Assembly: GCF_900104845.1 (NCBI RefSeq)
Contig: NZ_FNSR01000002.1
Location: forward strand, 992,001-1,056,000
DNA length: 64,000 nucleotides
Direction of reading: 5' to 3'
Origin: Paraburkholderia caballeronis
GTDB lineage: Bacteria; Pseudomonadota; Gammaproteobacteria; Burkholderiales; Burkholderiaceae
Each line of letters begins with the position of its first letter. Position 1 is the first letter of the stretch. Shown here one piece after another: positions 62,692-64,000 of this stretch. The translations under genes were made by a program, and so were the position numbers. The notes under the pieces are model-generated. The model saw nothing but the letters and a program-made list of their open reading frames with translations, was not told the origin of the DNA and made no database searches.

Positions 62692-64000
62692 TCAGAATTT
62701 CTCCCACGCGTCCGTGGTCGCCTCGACGGCTTCGACGACCGCACCCTTCCGGTTTGGCGCCACCGTCTTCCGGGCCGGAAGAGCCGGAGCCTTTTGGGTC
62801 GGCCGCGATGCGCTCTGCCCTCGCGGGCCGGCCGGCAAGCCGTCCGCGCCGTTCGTCTGAAAGACCGCGACGGCCGAGCGCAGCGCCTGCGCCTGCTCGC
62901 TCATCGACTGGGCCGCAGCGGCGGCCTCCTCGACGAGCGCCGCGTTCTGCTGCGTCACCTGGTCCATCTGCGCGACCGCCTGATTGACCTGGGTGATCCC
63001 GTTGTTCTGCTCCTCCGACGCGCTGGCGATTTCCTGCACGATGTCGGTGACCTTCGTGATCGACTCGACGATCTCGCCGATCGTGCGTCCCGCCTCGTGC
63101 ACCAGCTTCGACCCCGCCTCCACCCGGCCGACCGATTCGCCGATCAGATCCTTGATTTCCTTCGCCGCCGTCGCCGAACGCTGCGCGAGCGAACGCACCT
63201 CGCTCGCGACCACGGCGAATCCGCGTCCCTGCTCGCCGGCCCGCGCTGCTTCCACCGCCGCGTTCAACGCGAGGATATTGGTCTGGAATGCGATGCCTTC
63301 GATGACCGCGATGATCTCCGCGACGCGCGCGGAGCTGTCGGAGATGCCGGTCATCGTGTCGACCATCTGACCGACCACCTGACCGCCGCGCTGCGCGAGG
63401 CCCGACGCCGACCCGGCCATCGTCGCGGCCTGCCGCGCGTTGTCCGCGTTGTGATGCACCGCGCCGGTCAGTTCGTCCATGCTCGACGCGGTTTCGCCTA
63501 GCGACGCCGCCTGTTCCTCGGTGCGCGACGACAGGTCGGAATTGCCCGCCGCGATCTGGACGGCCGCCACGGTGATCGATTCGCTCGACACCTTGATGCC
63601 CTGCACGATGCGGGCAAGCTGGTTCTTCATCGTGACGAGCGCGTACATCAGGCTCACGGTGTCGCCGGGCCTCACGTGCGCTTCGGCGCGCAGATTGCCG
63701 GCTGCGATCTCGTTCGCGAGCCGCGTCGCATCGCCGGGCTCGCCGCCGAGCGGACGCAGCACGGCCCGTTCGAGCACGAGCATCAGCACGAGCGACACGA
63801 CGACGACCGTGCACACGCCGAGCGCGAGCGCCACGAGCCGCTGTTTCCAGACCGCCGCCATCACGACCTGCTCGGGCAACGTGACCGCCACCATCCACGA
63901 GGTCTGGGTCCCGCCGATCGACACCGGCCGATACACGCGCAGCACCCGGCCGAGCGTCGGATCGTTCGTCCACGCGACCCGTTCGCGACCGTCGTGGACA
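62692..64000 (-). CDS. Methyl-accepting chemotaxis protein, N-terminus beyond window
   Basis: The C-terminal 436 codons are present and the frame stays open to the right edge. Seen from the cut end: part of the periplasmic sensor ([30 protein letters not shown], of dCACHE type), a membrane helix ([22 protein letters not shown]), HAMP, and the signalling hairpin with the tip [39 protein letters not shown] Pro/Lys-rich tail ends DAWEKF, a possible short CheB/CheR tether but not the classical NWETF. It differs from the receptor at 25544-27193 in sensor type. Ligand unknown. Confidence 0.92.
   Translation of the reverse strand, partial: VHDGRERVAWTNDPTLGRVLRVYRPVSIGGTQTSWMVAVTLPEQVVMAAVWKQRLVALALGVCTVVVVSLVLMLVLERAVLRPLGGEPGDATRLANEIAAGNLRAEAHVRPGDTVSLMYALVTMKNQLARIVQGIKVSSESITVAAVQIAAGNSDLSSRTEEQAASLGETASSMDELTGAVHHNADNARQAATMAGSASGLAQRGGQVVGQMVDTMTGISDSSARVAEIIAVIEGIAFQTNILALNAAVEAARAGEQGRGFAVVASEVRSLAQRSATAAKEIKDLIGESVGRVEAGSKLVHEAGRTIGEIVESITKVTDIVQEIASASEEQNNGITQVNQAVAQMDQVTQQNAALVEEAAAAAQSMSEQAQALRSAVAVFQTNGADGLPAGPRGQSASRPTQKAPALPARKTVAPNRKGAVVEAVEATTDAWEKF

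Overview
The window is uniformly GC-rich, with dense codon-biased genes, many LysR/MarR/GntR regulators, tRNA-Val(GAC), AcnB and EmrAB-type efflux. This fits a soil- or plant-associated member of the Burkholderiaceae (Burkholderia, Paraburkholderia or Caballeronia). That placement is inferred from gene content and style, not from a marker gene. No phage, insertion sequence, CRISPR array or plasmid function was seen.

Layout. (1) 1-8.0 kb: a phenylpropanoid catabolic locus. It has mhpA (cut by the left edge), its IclR activator mhpR, and the LysR gene hcaR divergent from hcaE-F-C-B-D, the same gene order as E. coli hca. The dioxygenase branch (3-phenylpropionate/cinnamate) and the monooxygenase branch (3-hydroxyphenylpropionate) both lead to 2,3-dihydroxyphenylpropionate. 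(2) 8.1-11.6 kb: tRNA-Val, a TauD-type dioxygenase, and a dadA plus amino-acid-binding-protein pair. (3) 12-16.5 kb: a LysR regulator divergent from two short-chain dehydrogenases, an old yellow enzyme and a broken dehydrogenase fragment. (4) 16.6-19.4 kb: acnB with a strong promoter and an upstream palindrome. (5) 19.5-31.8 kb: mixed accessory genes, including a TetR/DUF4267 pair, a GlpQ lipoprotein, a YWTD propeller protein, a degenerate proline dehydrogenase, a chemoreceptor, a fused YeeE sulfur transporter, a LysR/azoreductase pair, and a toxin/immunity-like couple.

(6) 31.85-41.35 kb: the most interesting unit, a nine-gene leftward operon. In order it reads gntR, mtnK, mtnA, fucA-like aldolase, then sugar-binding protein, ATPase and permease, then dhaK and dhaL, behind a perfect 22-bp palindrome. 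The kinase-isomerase-aldolase trio matches the DHAP shunt for 5-deoxyribose and 5-methylthioribose. Here it is coupled to a dedicated ABC importer and a dihydroxyacetone-kinase pair.

(7) 41.7-52.1 kb: an acyltransferase, a FadL-type porin, a split YeeE pair, a SYLF lipoprotein, a membrane-anchored TAXI protein, a thiolase-marR operon, a glycine-zipper protein, and an AhpD-like/AraC divergent pair. (8) 52.1-57.9 kb: a marR-emrA-emrB-outer-membrane-factor efflux operon and a LysR gene. The two MarR paralogues have closely related candidate operators. (9) 58.0-64.0 kb: a small winged-helix-like protein, six 49-bp tandem hairpin units with covarying stems, a MocR regulator, a YdeP/FdhF-like molybdoenzyme, and a chemoreceptor cut by the right edge.
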